Shown here piece by piece: positions 17,323 to 25,888 of a stretch of 64,000 bases of DNA. The notes under the pieces are model-generated. The model saw only the letters and a program-made list of their open reading frames with translations. It had not been told where the DNA came from and did not search any database. Origin of the DNA: Algibacter sp. GTDB lineage: Bacteria > Bacteroidota > Bacteroidia > Flavobacteriales > Flavobacteriaceae. The position numbers were made by a program, and so were the translations under genes. Each line of letters begins with the position of its first letter. The first letter of the stretch is position 1. The stretch is from assembly GCF_029245835.1 (NCBI RefSeq), contig NZ_JAQWOO010000027.1:62001-126000 (forward strand), in the 5' to 3' direction.

Positions 17323-18286
17323 AATTATTAATTGGGGCATTATTGGCTTGGGTAATATTGCTCATAAATTTGCTACAGATTTACTAACTGTTGAAGGCGC
17401 TAAGCTATATGCTGTAGCCTCGCGACATCAAGACAAAGCAGATGATTTTGCTAAAACCTACGATGCTACAAAAGCTTATGATAGTTATGAAGCCTTAGCA
17501 AAAGACCCTAATGTTGATGCCGTTTATATTGCCACACCACACGCTTTGCATAAAGCTAATACCTTGTTGTGCTTAGAACATGGCATTGCTGTGTTATGTG
17601 AAAAACCTTTTGCTATGCATAGCGATGAAGTACGCGACATGATTGCTAAAGCCAAAGAAAAAAACGTACTCCTTATGGAAGCTCTTTGGACCTATTTTCT
17701 GCCACATTACCAATTTGTTTTAAAAGCATTAAACAATAAAACGTATGGAGAAATTAAGACACTTGAAGCCGATTTTGGCTTTTTTCGTGAGTTTGATAAC
17801 AGCTCCAGACTTTTTAAAAAATCGCTTGGTGGCGGTAGCTTATTAGATATTGGCATCTACCCTATTTTTGCGGCGCTCTCTACTTTAGGTAAACCTGATG
17901 ATATAAAGGCTGAAGCTACTTTTTTTGATAATGGTGCCGATTCATCGTGTACTATGACTTTTAACTACAAAAGCGGAGCCACTGCCAAAATAAAAAGCAC
18001 ACTTTTAGAAGCAACTCCTACCAAAGCAACTATGTACTGCGAGAAGGGCACGATTACATTGCATAGCATGTTTCATATGCCAACTACGGTAACTATGGCA
18101 TCAAACGGAAAAGAAGATACTTTAGATTTCACTGAGAATGTACATGGTTACAAATATGAAATTCTTCATTTTAACGCATTAATTCGTCAAGGTAAAACGG
18201 AAAGCGACATCATGACTTTTAAGTTTAGCAAACAGCTTATTGAGACTTTAGACCGAGTAAGAGGACTGATTGACCTTGACTATTAA
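17315..18286 (+). CDS. Gfo/Idh/MocA-family oxidoreductase
   Basis: 323 residues. The Rossmann motif GLGNIA (11-16), the ATPHALH segment (73-79) and the EKP motif (96-98), whose Lys acts in catalysis, identify the family. The C-terminal half is the alpha/beta substrate domain. Members oxidise or reduce sugars and cyclitols with NAD(P). It begins inside the last codons of the symporter gene, so the two are coupled; it probably processes the imported solute. A terminator follows at 18399. Confidence 0.9.
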   Translation: MSKIINWGIIGLGNIAHKFATDLLTVEGAKLYAVASRHQDKADDFAKTYDATKAYDSYEALAKDPNVDAVYIATPHALHKANTLLCLEHGIAVLCEKPFAMHSDEVRDMIAKAKEKNVLLMEALWTYFLPHYQFVLKALNNKTYGEIKTLEADFGFFREFDNSSRLFKKSLGGGSLLDIGIYPIFAALSTLGKPDDIKAEATFFDNGADSSCTMTFNYKSGATAKIKSTLLEATPTKATMYCEKGTITLHSMFHMPTTVTMASNGKEDTLDFTENVHGYKYEILHFNALIRQGKTESDIMTFKFSKQLIETLDRVRGLIDLDY

Positions 18287-18307
18287 ATATAAAATTTAGC
18301 AGATACC

Positions 18308-18386
18308 TGCGTTAACGATTGAACGGCCTGTTTGAGCTCCCGACTTAGGAGGAGCGAGTAGTGAAAGCGTGTTAAAACGCCCAAAA
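18308..18386 (+). repeat. Interspersed element, short copy
   Basis: Starts TGCGTTAACGATTGAACGGC, holds GAGCTCCCGACT...GGAGCGAGT and ends AAAACGCCCAAA. Both ends match the better copies at 45699-45902 (TGCGTAAGGGATTGCAGCGG; GTAACGCCCAAAT). It lies between the convergent oxidoreductase and DUF2911 genes. Confidence 0.65.
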
Positions 18387-18398
18387 AAATAACATAAA

Positions 18399-18431
18399 AA
18401 AAGCGCAACTTAAAAAAAATTGCGCTTTTCA
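18399..18431. terminator. Bidirectional rho-independent terminator
   Basis: AAAAGCGCAA (18399-18408) pairs with TTGCGCTTTT (18420-18429), with A- and T-rich flanks in both directions. It sits between the converging oxidoreductase (+) and DUF2911 (-) genes and can serve both. Confidence 0.8.
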
Positions 18432-18471
18432 ATATCTAAAAGTCTAAGAATTTAACGTTCTAATAAGTCTA

Positions 18472-19320
18472 TTACATGGCTCCCCATTCTTTTAAAGAAT
18501 CTTTATTCATTTTAACATAATCTGCATTTCCAGCTTTTTCGGCATGCATTAAAGAGGCCTTTGCAGCAGCTATGGCTCCTTTTTTGTTTCCTGCCTTAGC
18601 ATGAATTAAAGCTTGACGTCTTAAAAACCAAAAACGTGGTTTATCCTTAGTCATATCAACAGCCTTATCAATCCACTCAACAGCTTTATTAATATCTTTA
18701 TCTGCCTCTAAATAGTAAGCCGCAGCTGCATAATAATCGCCAGCGCCAGGACCATTCATAACCTTTTTAATACTTGCCGAAACAGCAGCATCAGTTGGCA
18801 CTGTAAAAGGTACCGCTACATAAGTTTTTTCCCAGATAAATTCAAGATGACCGCCATCGTTGGTTAAATGATTTATATCCATAGAAAACGATTCTACATT
18901 AAACGCCACAGGATACACTGGAACTGTTGTTTTTGCAGCAACTTTGGCATCATCCCATGTTGCAGGTGTGCCCCAGTTTTCAGTATCTGTATAGAAGAAA
19001 ACGTCCCAAGATTCCTTTCCTGGTTTTGTAAAAATAGCATAAGATCCTGCTTTTAAGGTCTGCCCATCAATAGTAGCATCTGTGCTAAAAGTTATCATTG
19101 TGTTTTTGTTGGCACCTGTTCTCCATAGTTGTCCGAAGGGTACTAAATTTCCAAAAACTTCTCTACCCTTAACCCCTGGTCTTGAATACTCCAAAGTTAC
19201 ATCTGTTAGTCCAACTTTTTGTTCCAATTTTGCCAACGGGCTAGGTTGTGGTGTTGTAATTTGTGCGTTTACCGAGAAAACTGTTGCGCAGGTCATGAAT
19301 AGTAATAGTACTTTTTTCAT
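18472..19320 (-). CDS. Exported DUF2911 protein with C-terminal TPR-like helices
   Basis: 282 residues with a signal peptide ending near VNAQ (about residue 19). The DUF2911 domain (about 30-175) includes SRPGVKGREVFG and LWRTGANKNT, recognisable family motifs. The last 90 residues, with YYLEADKDINKAVEWIDKAV and ALIHAKAGNKKGAIAAAKAS, read as tetratricopeptide-like helical pairs. The function of DUF2911 is not established; it is common in Bacteroidota envelopes. It is divergent from the aquaporin region and shares the terminator at 18399 with the operon on the other strand. Confidence 0.85.
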   Translation of the reverse strand: MKKVLLLFMTCATVFSVNAQITTPQPSPLAKLEQKVGLTDVTLEYSRPGVKGREVFGNLVPFGQLWRTGANKNTMITFSTDATIDGQTLKAGSYAIFTKPGKESWDVFFYTDTENWGTPATWDDAKVAAKTTVPVYPVAFNVESFSMDINHLTNDGGHLEFIWEKTYVAVPFTVPTDAAVSASIKKVMNGPGAGDYYAAAAYYLEADKDINKAVEWIDKAVDMTKDKPRFWFLRRQALIHAKAGNKKGAIAAAKASLMHAEKAGNADYVKMNKDSLKEWGAM

Positions 19321-19413
19321 ATTTATAGTTATTTATAATTTAGGTTTTTAACATCATAAAATTAACTATTAAAAACTCCTTTATTGTTAACAAAAGCTTA
19401 AAATAAGACGTTG

Positions 19414-19421
19414 TATATTTG
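19414..19421 (+). promoter_or_regulatory. -7 box ahead of the aquaporin gene
   Basis: TATATTTG, a perfect Bacteroidota -7 box, 185 bases before the aquaporin ATG. If used, the transcript leader contains the whole interspersed element at 19431-19592. Confidence 0.45.
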
Positions 19422-19430
19422 CAGCTTATT

Positions 19431-19592
19431 AATTTGGGCGTTACCAATCCCGATAGCTTACGATCGCTATCGGGACAGTAGGCCGGACTTTTATTCATGC
19501 TTTTCAATTTAATATTTTTGTATTCATGAACATAAATGTTTCGCTATATCTTTTGCAAAAAGCAAAAGGATGTCGCTGCAAACCCTAACGCA
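19431..19592 (-). repeat. Interspersed element, full copy
   Basis: Reads on the plus strand from AATTTGGGCGTTACC to AACCCTAACGCA, i.e. inverted relative to the 45.8 kb copy. Shared blocks in order: GGGCGTTACC, CTTTTATTCATGCTTTTC, AATTTAATATTTTTG, TCATGAACATAAATG, TTTCGCTATATCTTTT and AAAAGGATGTCGCTGCAA. A CCCGATAGC/GCTATCGGG hairpin is inserted near its left end (19449-19474). Confidence 0.75.
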
Positions 19593-19605
19593 AAAACCGT
19601 AATAA

Positions 19606-20262
19606 ATGAAACAGTACATCTCTGAAACTATAGGCACTTTTGGCATGGTATTTTGTGGTTGTGGCGCCATGACCATTAATGAAATTACAGGAGGCAGCAT
19701 CTCTCACGTGGGTGTTGCCGTTACTTGGGGACTTATCGTTATGGCCATGATTTATGCCTTTGGTGAAATCTCTGGTGCACATTTTAATCCGGCAGTAACC
19801 ATAGGTTTTGCTTTTTCCAAAAAATTCCCATGGAATAAAGTACCTAAATACATTTTAGCACAAGCTATTGGAGCAATTTTCGCCGCATTTTTATTATGGT
19901 TTTTGTTTCCCGAAAGTCAATTTTTAGGCGAAACAACACCCGCAGAAGGGTTCCCGCCATATAAAGCAGCTATTTTAGAATTTTTACTCACCTTCTTTTT
20001 AATGATTGTTATTATTAATGTGTCTACAGGTAGCAAAGAAATTGGTACCATGGCAGGTATTGCTGTTGGTGGAGTTATTTTATTAGAAGCTATGTTTGCA
20101 GGACCTATAACAAAAGCATCTATGAACCCTATTCGCTCTATTGCTCCCGCTATTTTTACAGGAAATTTTCAGTATTTATGGCTGTATATTTCTGCACCTA
20201 TCTTAGGCGCGATCGTAGCTGTATCGAGCTGTAAACTTGTTAAGGACGACAATTGCTGCTGA
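19606..20262 (+). CDS. MIP-family aquaporin/glycerol-facilitator-like channel
   Basis: 218 residues, six membrane segments and the two half-helix signatures: NPA at 61-63 and a second box NPI at 174-176 followed by Arg177, the selectivity-filter arginine. Ala to Ile in the second box is a variation seen in some families. Substrate (water, glycerol or other small neutral solutes) cannot be decided. It ends with an unusual Cys-rich tail, SSCKLVKDDNCC. Monocistronic, with the interspersed element in its upstream region. Confidence 0.9.
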   Translation: MKQYISETIGTFGMVFCGCGAMTINEITGGSISHVGVAVTWGLIVMAMIYAFGEISGAHFNPAVTIGFAFSKKFPWNKVPKYILAQAIGAIFAAFLLWFLFPESQFLGETTPAEGFPPYKAAILEFLLTFFLMIVIINVSTGSKEIGTMAGIAVGGVILLEAMFAGPITKASMNPIRSIAPAIFTGNFQYLWLYISAPILGAIVAVSSCKLVKDDNCC

Positions 20263-20292
20263 AGCAATAAATTTATCTTATAACTTTATATT

Positions 20293-20342
20293 AAATTTTG
20301 TTTAACTTTTTTATATAATTGTTAAACATTTTGTATCTTTAC
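20293..20342 (+). promoter_or_regulatory. Light-island promoter/operator module, copy 1
   Basis: TGTTTAAC (20299-20306) and GTTAAACA (20321-20328) form an 8-bp inverted repeat with a 14-base spacer, running straight into TTTTGTATCTTTA with a TATCTTTA -7 box (20335-20342). The module upstream of 29017 repeats TTTTGTTTAA and TAAACATTTTGTATnTTT with exactly the same 24-base offset. It precedes the TetR-like gene by 17 bases. Confidence 0.7.
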
Positions 20343-20358
20343 CGTAAATTAAGTTATT

Positions 20359-21015
20359 ATGGCAAAGAAGAAAACAGTTTCCAAAAACGATATCATTACG
20401 TCTTACATGGATTATGTCTTAGAGCATGATCAAAACCCAAAATCAGTATTTGCTTTTGCTAAAATGAATAATTTTGAAGAAGCGAAATTCTACGAGCACT
20501 TTGCTTCTTTCGAAGCTATTGAAAAAGGCATATTTGAAGCTTTCTTTTCAAATTCATTAGACGCTTTAAATAAGAGTGAAGACTATAATATTTTTGATGC
20601 TAGAAACAAACTCTTAAGTTTTTACTACACCTTTTTTGAAAACCTTACGGCAAATAGAAGTTATGTAAAGCATGTTTTAGATAAATACAACAAAGATCTG
20701 AAGGGTTTAAAAATGCTTTCTGGTTTAAAATCTCATTTTACCAGTTATGTTAGCCAATTGGGTATCCAAATGCTAGATATTAAACAAGAACAGATAGAAA
20801 AAATTCAAGATAATGCCTTAAAAGAATCTGCATGGTTACAGTTATTATTGACTATGAAGTTTTGGATAGATGACACCTCTTCTTCTTTTGAAAAGACAGA
20901 TATTTTTATTGAAAAATCAGTAAACACAACGTTTGATGTATTAGACATTTCATCACTTAAAAGCGTTTTAGATTTGGGTAAATTTCTATTCAAGGAAAAA
21001 TTTCAAATGAACTAG
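20359..21015 (+). CDS. TetR/AcrR-like transcriptional regulator
   Basis: 218 residues, all alpha-helical. The N-terminal 60 residues (ITSYMDYVLEHD, SVFAFAKMNNFEEAKFYEHF) have the spacing of a TetR helix-turn-helix, though the match is weaker than in classical TetR proteins; the rest would be the ligand/dimer domain. It is the first gene of the photolyase island and overlaps nothing, with the next ATG 7 bases after its stop. The palindrome in its own promoter suggests autoregulation, and the same motif ahead of 29017 suggests it controls the second sub-operon too (inferred). Confidence 0.7.
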   Translation: MAKKKTVSKNDIITSYMDYVLEHDQNPKSVFAFAKMNNFEEAKFYEHFASFEAIEKGIFEAFFSNSLDALNKSEDYNIFDARNKLLSFYYTFFENLTANRSYVKHVLDKYNKDLKGLKMLSGLKSHFTSYVSQLGIQMLDIKQEQIEKIQDNALKESAWLQLLLTMKFWIDDTSSSFEKTDIFIEKSVNTTFDVLDISSLKSVLDLGKFLFKEKFQMN

Positions 21016-21021
21016 TCGCTT

Positions 21022-22332
21022 ATGAAAACGATAGACAGCATACCAACATCTAAAATACAAAGAGCTACTAAATTAGTTTCTACTGGCGCAAAAGTTGGTG
21101 TAAACTATATTAAGTATTACGGTGATAAAATCACAAAAACTGAGGAACAAGCGAAAGCGCGCTTAAATGTTAACAATGCAACAGACATTTATGACGGCTT
21201 AAAACAACTTAAAGGTAGTGCGCTTAAAGTAGCACAAATGCTAAGTATGGAAAAAAGCATATTGCCACAGGCTTATGTTGAAAAATTCTCTTTAGCACAG
21301 TTTTCAGTACCTCCGTTATCACCACCTTTAGTTATAAAAACATTTAAAAAATATTTTGGAAATCATCCAAATGATCTATTTGATACTTTCAACGCAACTT
21401 CTGTAAACGCTGCCAGCATCGGTCAGGTGCATATAGCAGAAAAGAATGGGAAAAAACTTGCTGTGAAAATCCAATACCCAGGAGTTGCGGAAAGTATTGC
21501 TTCAGATTTAGCCATGGTTAAACCTATAGCCATTAGTATGTTTAATATTAAAGGTAAAGACTCTGATAAATACTTTAAAGAAGTAGAAAACAAATTGGTT
21601 GAAGAAACCAATTATATTTTGGAAATGAAACAAAGCAAAGACATTGCAGAATCCTGCAGTCATATTTCTAATCTTTTATTTCCAAATTATTATGAAGATT
21701 TATCTTCTGAGCGCATCATCACTATGGATTATATGGAAGGTGAACACCTTTCAGAGTTTACAGCACATAACGAAAATCAAGAAAAATCAAATAAATTAGG
21801 TCAGGCCCTCTGGGATTTCTACATGTTTCAAATTCATAACTTGAAAAAAGTTCATGCAGACCCTCATCCAGGAAACTTTTTAGTAAATGAAAAAGGAGAA
21901 TTAATAGCGTTAGATTTTGGGTGTATGAAAACCATCCCTATGGAATTTTATACACCTTATTTTGAATTAGCCATACCAGAAAACATTAATAATAAGGACT
22001 ATTTCGTTGAAAAGTTATATGAACTTGAAATACTTAGAGATGATGATAGCAAAGAAGAAATAGCCTTTTTTACTGAAATGTTTCACGAGATGCTAAGTTT
22101 ATTTACACAGCCTTTTCATCAAGATACTTTTGATTTCTCTGATGCTGGATTCTTTGGGAAAATTGCTGAATTGGGAGAACGTTATTCTAAAAGTACCGAC
22201 TTGAAAAAGATGAATGGAAATCGGGGTTCAAAGCATTTTATCTATATAAACAGAACCTTTTTTGGACTCTATAATTTGATGTTCGATTTTAAAGCACAAA
22301 ATATAAAAATTAATAATTACTTGAAATTGTAA
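21022..22332 (+). CDS. ABC1/UbiB-family atypical kinase
   Basis: 436 residues. The kinase-like fold is shown by AVKIQYPG, the catalytic-loop text HADPHPGNF and the metal-binding DFGC. The family-specific KxGQ motif appears here as KVAQ in LKGSALKVAQML, an Ala in place of Gly. ABC1 proteins act on lipid or quinone metabolism (UbiB/COQ8-like) rather than as ordinary protein kinases. Members recur beside cryptochrome genes. It ends on the A of the next ATG (22332), so it is coupled to the flavin reductase. Confidence 0.85.
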   Translation: MKTIDSIPTSKIQRATKLVSTGAKVGVNYIKYYGDKITKTEEQAKARLNVNNATDIYDGLKQLKGSALKVAQMLSMEKSILPQAYVEKFSLAQFSVPPLSPPLVIKTFKKYFGNHPNDLFDTFNATSVNAASIGQVHIAEKNGKKLAVKIQYPGVAESIASDLAMVKPIAISMFNIKGKDSDKYFKEVENKLVEETNYILEMKQSKDIAESCSHISNLLFPNYYEDLSSERIITMDYMEGEHLSEFTAHNENQEKSNKLGQALWDFYMFQIHNLKKVHADPHPGNFLVNEKGELIALDFGCMKTIPMEFYTPYFELAIPENINNKDYFVEKLYELEILRDDDSKEEIAFFTEMFHEMLSLFTQPFHQDTFDFSDAGFFGKIAELGERYSKSTDLKKMNGNRGSKHFIYINRTFFGLYNLMFDFKAQNIKINNYLKL

Positions 22333-22964
22333 TGGCATATTTTAATGAAAATGATATCGATCAATTGCATCATTTATACAAAATCAACTTATTAAATAGT
22401 TGTTCTGGATATAAATCTGCAAATCTTATAGGCTCAAATTCTAAAGATGGTTTAGAAAATGTTGCTGTTTTTAGTTCTGTAACGCATATTGGTTCTAGTC
22501 CAGCTATGTTAGGTTTCTTTTTAAGACCAACAACTGTGATTAGAAATACTTATGAAAATATAAAATCTACAGGATTCTATACCATTAACCATATTCATAA
22601 AACTATTACTGAAGATGCACATCATACCTCAGCTAAATATGATACGACAATTTCTGAGTTTGATGTTACTAGTTTAAATTCAGAATACAAAAATGATTTT
22701 ATAGCACCTTTTGTAAAAGATTCACCCATTCAACTCGCCATGCAATTTGTTGAAGAATACGATATAAAAGCCAATAATACCATTCTAGTAATTGGTAAAA
22801 TTATTGGTTTATATGTAAACGATAATCTTATTGAAAACGATGGCTTTATCAACTTATCAAAGGCCGAAGTTGCTGCTATAAATGGATTAGACGGTTATGC
22901 TGTACCTAATACCAATGCACGTTACGGTTATCAAAGACCGAAAACATTAGAAGTAAAAGACTGA
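22332..22964 (+). CDS. Flavin reductase-like (FMN-binding split barrel) protein
   Basis: 210 residues with the flavin reductase-like split-barrel pattern: SVTHIGSSPAMLGFFLRP (about 49-66) and TGFYTINHIH (about 76-85). Such proteins bind FMN and use NAD(P)H, or act in flavin-dependent chemistry. Within this island it could supply reduced flavin or handle photosensitising flavin (inferred). Overlaps the ABC1 gene stop by one base. Confidence 0.8.
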   Translation: MAYFNENDIDQLHHLYKINLLNSCSGYKSANLIGSNSKDGLENVAVFSSVTHIGSSPAMLGFFLRPTTVIRNTYENIKSTGFYTINHIHKTITEDAHHTSAKYDTTISEFDVTSLNSEYKNDFIAPFVKDSPIQLAMQFVEEYDIKANNTILVIGKIIGLYVNDNLIENDGFINLSKAEVAAINGLDGYAVPNTNARYGYQRPKTLEVKD

Positions 22965-23014
22965 TTTAAAGTATTAAATATATAAGTTAGTGATAATCCT
23001 ACTCATAACACACT

Positions 23015-24445
23015 ATGAATATTCTCGTAACAGGAGCCACAGGCTACATAGGTAAACGTATTATTCCTTTTTTATTAAATGAAGGACATACGGTTATTTG
23101 TGTTGTACGAGATAGACTTAGAGCTGATAAAAGTTACGCTGAAGAGGAAAATATTTATGTTATTGAAGGCGATTTTTTAAAACCTGAAACACTACATAAC
23201 ATCCCAAAAAAAATTGATGTAGCCTACTATTTAATACACTCTATGTCTAACTCTTCAAAAGATTTTGAATCTCTAGAAGAACGTTGTGCTTTAAATTTCA
23301 AAGATTATATTGAAACTACTAATGCTAAACAAGTTATTTATTTAAGTGGTATTACCAACGAAGAGATCCTCTCAAAACACTTAAGATCCAGAAAAAATGT
23401 TGAGAAGATATTAGCCTCAAATCAGTATGCGCTTACCATATTTAAAGCAGGTATTATTGTTGGTTCTGGTAGTTCTTCATTCGAAATTATAAGAGATTTA
23501 GTTGAGAAACTCCCATTTATGATAGCACCCAAATGGTTGAATACAAAAACACAACCTTTGGCTGTTAGAGATGTTTTATCATTTTTAACACGAGCTGCTG
23601 GTAACAAAACATTGTTTAATAAAAGCTTTGATGTTTTTGGTCCAGAAGTTTTAACCTATAAAGACATGCTACTTCAATTTGCCGAAGTAAGAGGATTAAA
23701 ACGCTACATTTTAACCGTACCAGTAATGACTCCAAAACTATCGTCCTATTGGTTATATTTTGTAACGTCTACATCCTATAAATTGGCATCATCGTTAGTA
23801 GATAGCATGGGGATTCAAATTATAGGCAAGAAAAGTGATATCAATGAAATACTGGAGGTACATCCGCTTACTTATAAAGAAGCAGTGTCATTAGCTTTTG
23901 AGAAAATAGAACAAAATAGTATTGTTTCCAGCTGGAAAGATTCTATGGTAAGTAGCGGAAGGTTAAGAAACCAGTTGCATAAATATGTAAATGTTCCAAA
24001 ATTTGGTTGTTTTAAAGATTATAAAGAGCGCCCAGTAACAAACATTGATAAGACTATTAATAAAATTTGGGCCATTGGCGGTAATACAGGTTGGTATTAT
24101 GGGACCATTTTGTGGAGGTTGCGTGGTTATATCGACAAGCTTTTTGGAGGTATAGGTTTACGACGAGGACGAACAAGTCCAACAGAATTAGATGCTGGTG
24201 ACGCCTTAGATTTTTGGCGCGTAATTTTTGCTAATAAAGAACAACAAAAACTTTTACTATATGCTGAAATGCGTTTACCGGGAGAAGCCTGGTTGGAGTT
24301 TAAAATTGAAGATAATTTATTAAAGCAAACCGCAACATTTAGACCCCGTGGATTATGGGGAAGACTCTATTGGTATAGTGTTTTGCCTTTTCATGGCTTT
24401 ATATTTTCAGGGATGATTAACAAATTAGTTGATGTCGAATCATAA
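23015..24445 (+). CDS. NAD(P)-binding SDR-like protein with C-terminal DUF2867
   Basis: 476 residues. The extended-SDR nucleotide motif GATGYIGKR is at about 6-14. The first 300 residues form an NAD(P)-binding epimerase-like domain, and the C-terminal 150 residues ([27 protein letters not shown]) are DUF2867. This two-part protein is frequently found in photolyase clusters; its reaction is unknown. It overlaps the DUF2256 gene by 14 bases. Confidence 0.8.
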   Translation: MNILVTGATGYIGKRIIPFLLNEGHTVICVVRDRLRADKSYAEEENIYVIEGDFLKPETLHNIPKKIDVAYYLIHSMSNSSKDFESLEERCALNFKDYIETTNAKQVIYLSGITNEEILSKHLRSRKNVEKILASNQYALTIFKAGIIVGSGSSSFEIIRDLVEKLPFMIAPKWLNTKTQPLAVRDVLSFLTRAAGNKTLFNKSFDVFGPEVLTYKDMLLQFAEVRGLKRYILTVPVMTPKLSSYWLYFVTSTSYKLASSLVDSMGIQIIGKKSDINEILEVHPLTYKEAVSLAFEKIEQNSIVSSWKDSMVSSGRLRNQLHKYVNVPKFGCFKDYKERPVTNIDKTINKIWAIGGNTGWYYGTILWRLRGYIDKLFGGIGLRRGRTSPTELDAGDALDFWRVIFANKEQQKLLLYAEMRLPGEAWLEFKIEDNLLKQTATFRPRGLWGRLYWYSVLPFHGFIFSGMINKLVDVES

Positions 24446-24581
24446 AAAACAAAACTTACCCCAAAAAAAATGTCCTGTTTGTAAACTGTCCTTTAACTGG
24501 CGAAAAAAATGGGAAAAGAATTGGGATACTGTTAAATATTGTAGTGAACGATGCAGAAGAAACAAAACAGCACAGGCTTAG
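24432..24581 (+). CDS. DUF2256 zinc-ribbon-like small protein
   Basis: 49 residues starting [20 protein letters not shown]. Four cysteines in CPVC (14 and 17) and C-SER-C (37 and 41) with [15 protein letters not shown] between them are the DUF2256 signature, probably a metal-binding ribbon. It overlaps the preceding gene by 14 bases and the CRY-DASH gene by 31 bases in another frame. DUF2256 is often beside or fused to cryptochrome-type proteins, supporting the call. Easily missed because of size and overlaps. Confidence 0.85.
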   Translation: MSNHKKQNLPQKKCPVCKLSFNWRKKWEKNWDTVKYCSERCRRNKTAQA

Positions 24582-25861
24582 TTTGGTTTAGAAATAACCT
24601 AAGAGTTCAAGATAATTATGTGCTAAATGAAGCCATAAAAAATCATAAACGTACCATTGCTGTTTATTGTTTTGATCCTAGGGATTTTGAAACCGACAAA
24701 TTTGGATTTAAAAAAACGGATAAATTCAGAGCAAAATTTCTTATTGAAACTGTTCAAGATTTAAAGTCAAATTTAAAGGTATTAAATATTGAATTATTTA
24801 TTTTTTTCGAATTACCAGAACGTTGTTTACCAAAATTAATTTCAGAATATCAAGTAACGCATATTTACTTGCAAAAAGAGTGGACAAGCGAAGAAGTAAC
24901 TGTTTTTAGTGATTTAAAAAAAGTAGTCTCAACCGATGTTATTTTCAACACCTATTACGATCAGTTTTTACACCATCCATACGATGTAGATATGCCTTTT
25001 TCTGATATCCCTCAAGTATTTACAAACTTCAGAAAACATGCTGAAAAACAAAGTGATATCAGGTTATCTGTTATTAATAATCCATCAGAACCTATTGATA
25101 CTATTAAAAATAAAACTCAAATTCCAAAATTAGAAGATTTAGGGTTTAACGATTTTGAAACACATATAAACTCTGCATTTCCATTTAAAGGCGGGGAGTC
25201 TGAAGCTACAAAACGATTGAATAATTATTTTTTTGAAACCAAAAAACTAGGATTTTATAAGAAAACAAGGAATGGGTTAATAGGAACAGATTTTAGCTCA
25301 AAATTCTCCCCGTGGTTAGCAAACGGAAGTATTTCTGCAAGAACTATTTATTGGCAAATCAAGACATTTGAAAAAGAACATTATAAAAATCAATCTACCT
25401 ATTGGTTGATTTTTGAACTTATTTGGCGCGACTATTTTAAATACATATCCTTAAAACATGGAAATAGTATTTTCAAAATTGGTGGTATTCTGAAAAAAGA
25501 ATATAAATGGAATAACGATAAAGATTTAGTTCAAAAATGGATAAAAGGTGAAACAAAATCATCTTTTGTAAATGCCAATATGATTGAACTTAAAAAAACA
25601 GGATGGATGAGTAATAGAGGGAGACAAAATGTAGCATCCTTTTTTTCAAAAGACCTAAAACTAGATTGGCGAATTGGAGCTGCTTATTTTGAATCGCTAC
25701 TTATAGATTACGATGTACATAGCAACTATGGTAACTGGATGTATGTCTCTGGTGTTGGTAACGACCCTAGAGATCGAAAATTTAATGTAAAATTACAAGC
25801 AGAGCGTTACGATGGCAATAGAAAGTTTCAAAAGTTGTGGTTGCAAGAAACATTATTTTAA
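24551..25861 (+). CDS. DASH-family cryptochrome
   Basis: 436 residues. An N-terminal alpha/beta antenna domain begins with [14 protein letters not shown]. The C-terminal FAD domain contains [39 protein letters not shown] and the DASH-specific [16 protein letters not shown] proteins bind FAD and often MTHF and repair cyclobutane dimers mainly in single-stranded DNA, or act as light sensors. The start codon lies within the DUF2256 gene. It is followed by a second photolyase-family gene after 27 bases. Confidence 0.92.
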   Translation: MQKKQNSTGLVWFRNNLRVQDNYVLNEAIKNHKRTIAVYCFDPRDFETDKFGFKKTDKFRAKFLIETVQDLKSNLKVLNIELFIFFELPERCLPKLISEYQVTHIYLQKEWTSEEVTVFSDLKKVVSTDVIFNTYYDQFLHHPYDVDMPFSDIPQVFTNFRKHAEKQSDIRLSVINNPSEPIDTIKNKTQIPKLEDLGFNDFETHINSAFPFKGGESEATKRLNNYFFETKKLGFYKKTRNGLIGTDFSSKFSPWLANGSISARTIYWQIKTFEKEHYKNQSTYWLIFELIWRDYFKYISLKHGNSIFKIGGILKKEYKWNNDKDLVQKWIKGETKSSFVNANMIELKKTGWMSNRGRQNVASFFSKDLKLDWRIGAAYFESLLIDYDVHSNYGNWMYVSGVGNDPRDRKFNVKLQAERYDGNRKFQKLWLQETLF

Positions 25862-25888
25862 AAGTTATTCTCAGTGAAACAAAAGAAA

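Noticed and set aside
25874-25888. GTG start for the PhrB-type photolyase
   Set aside because: An ATG five codons later starts directly at the conserved LRLILGDQLN strand, and its Cys numbering parallels PhrB.
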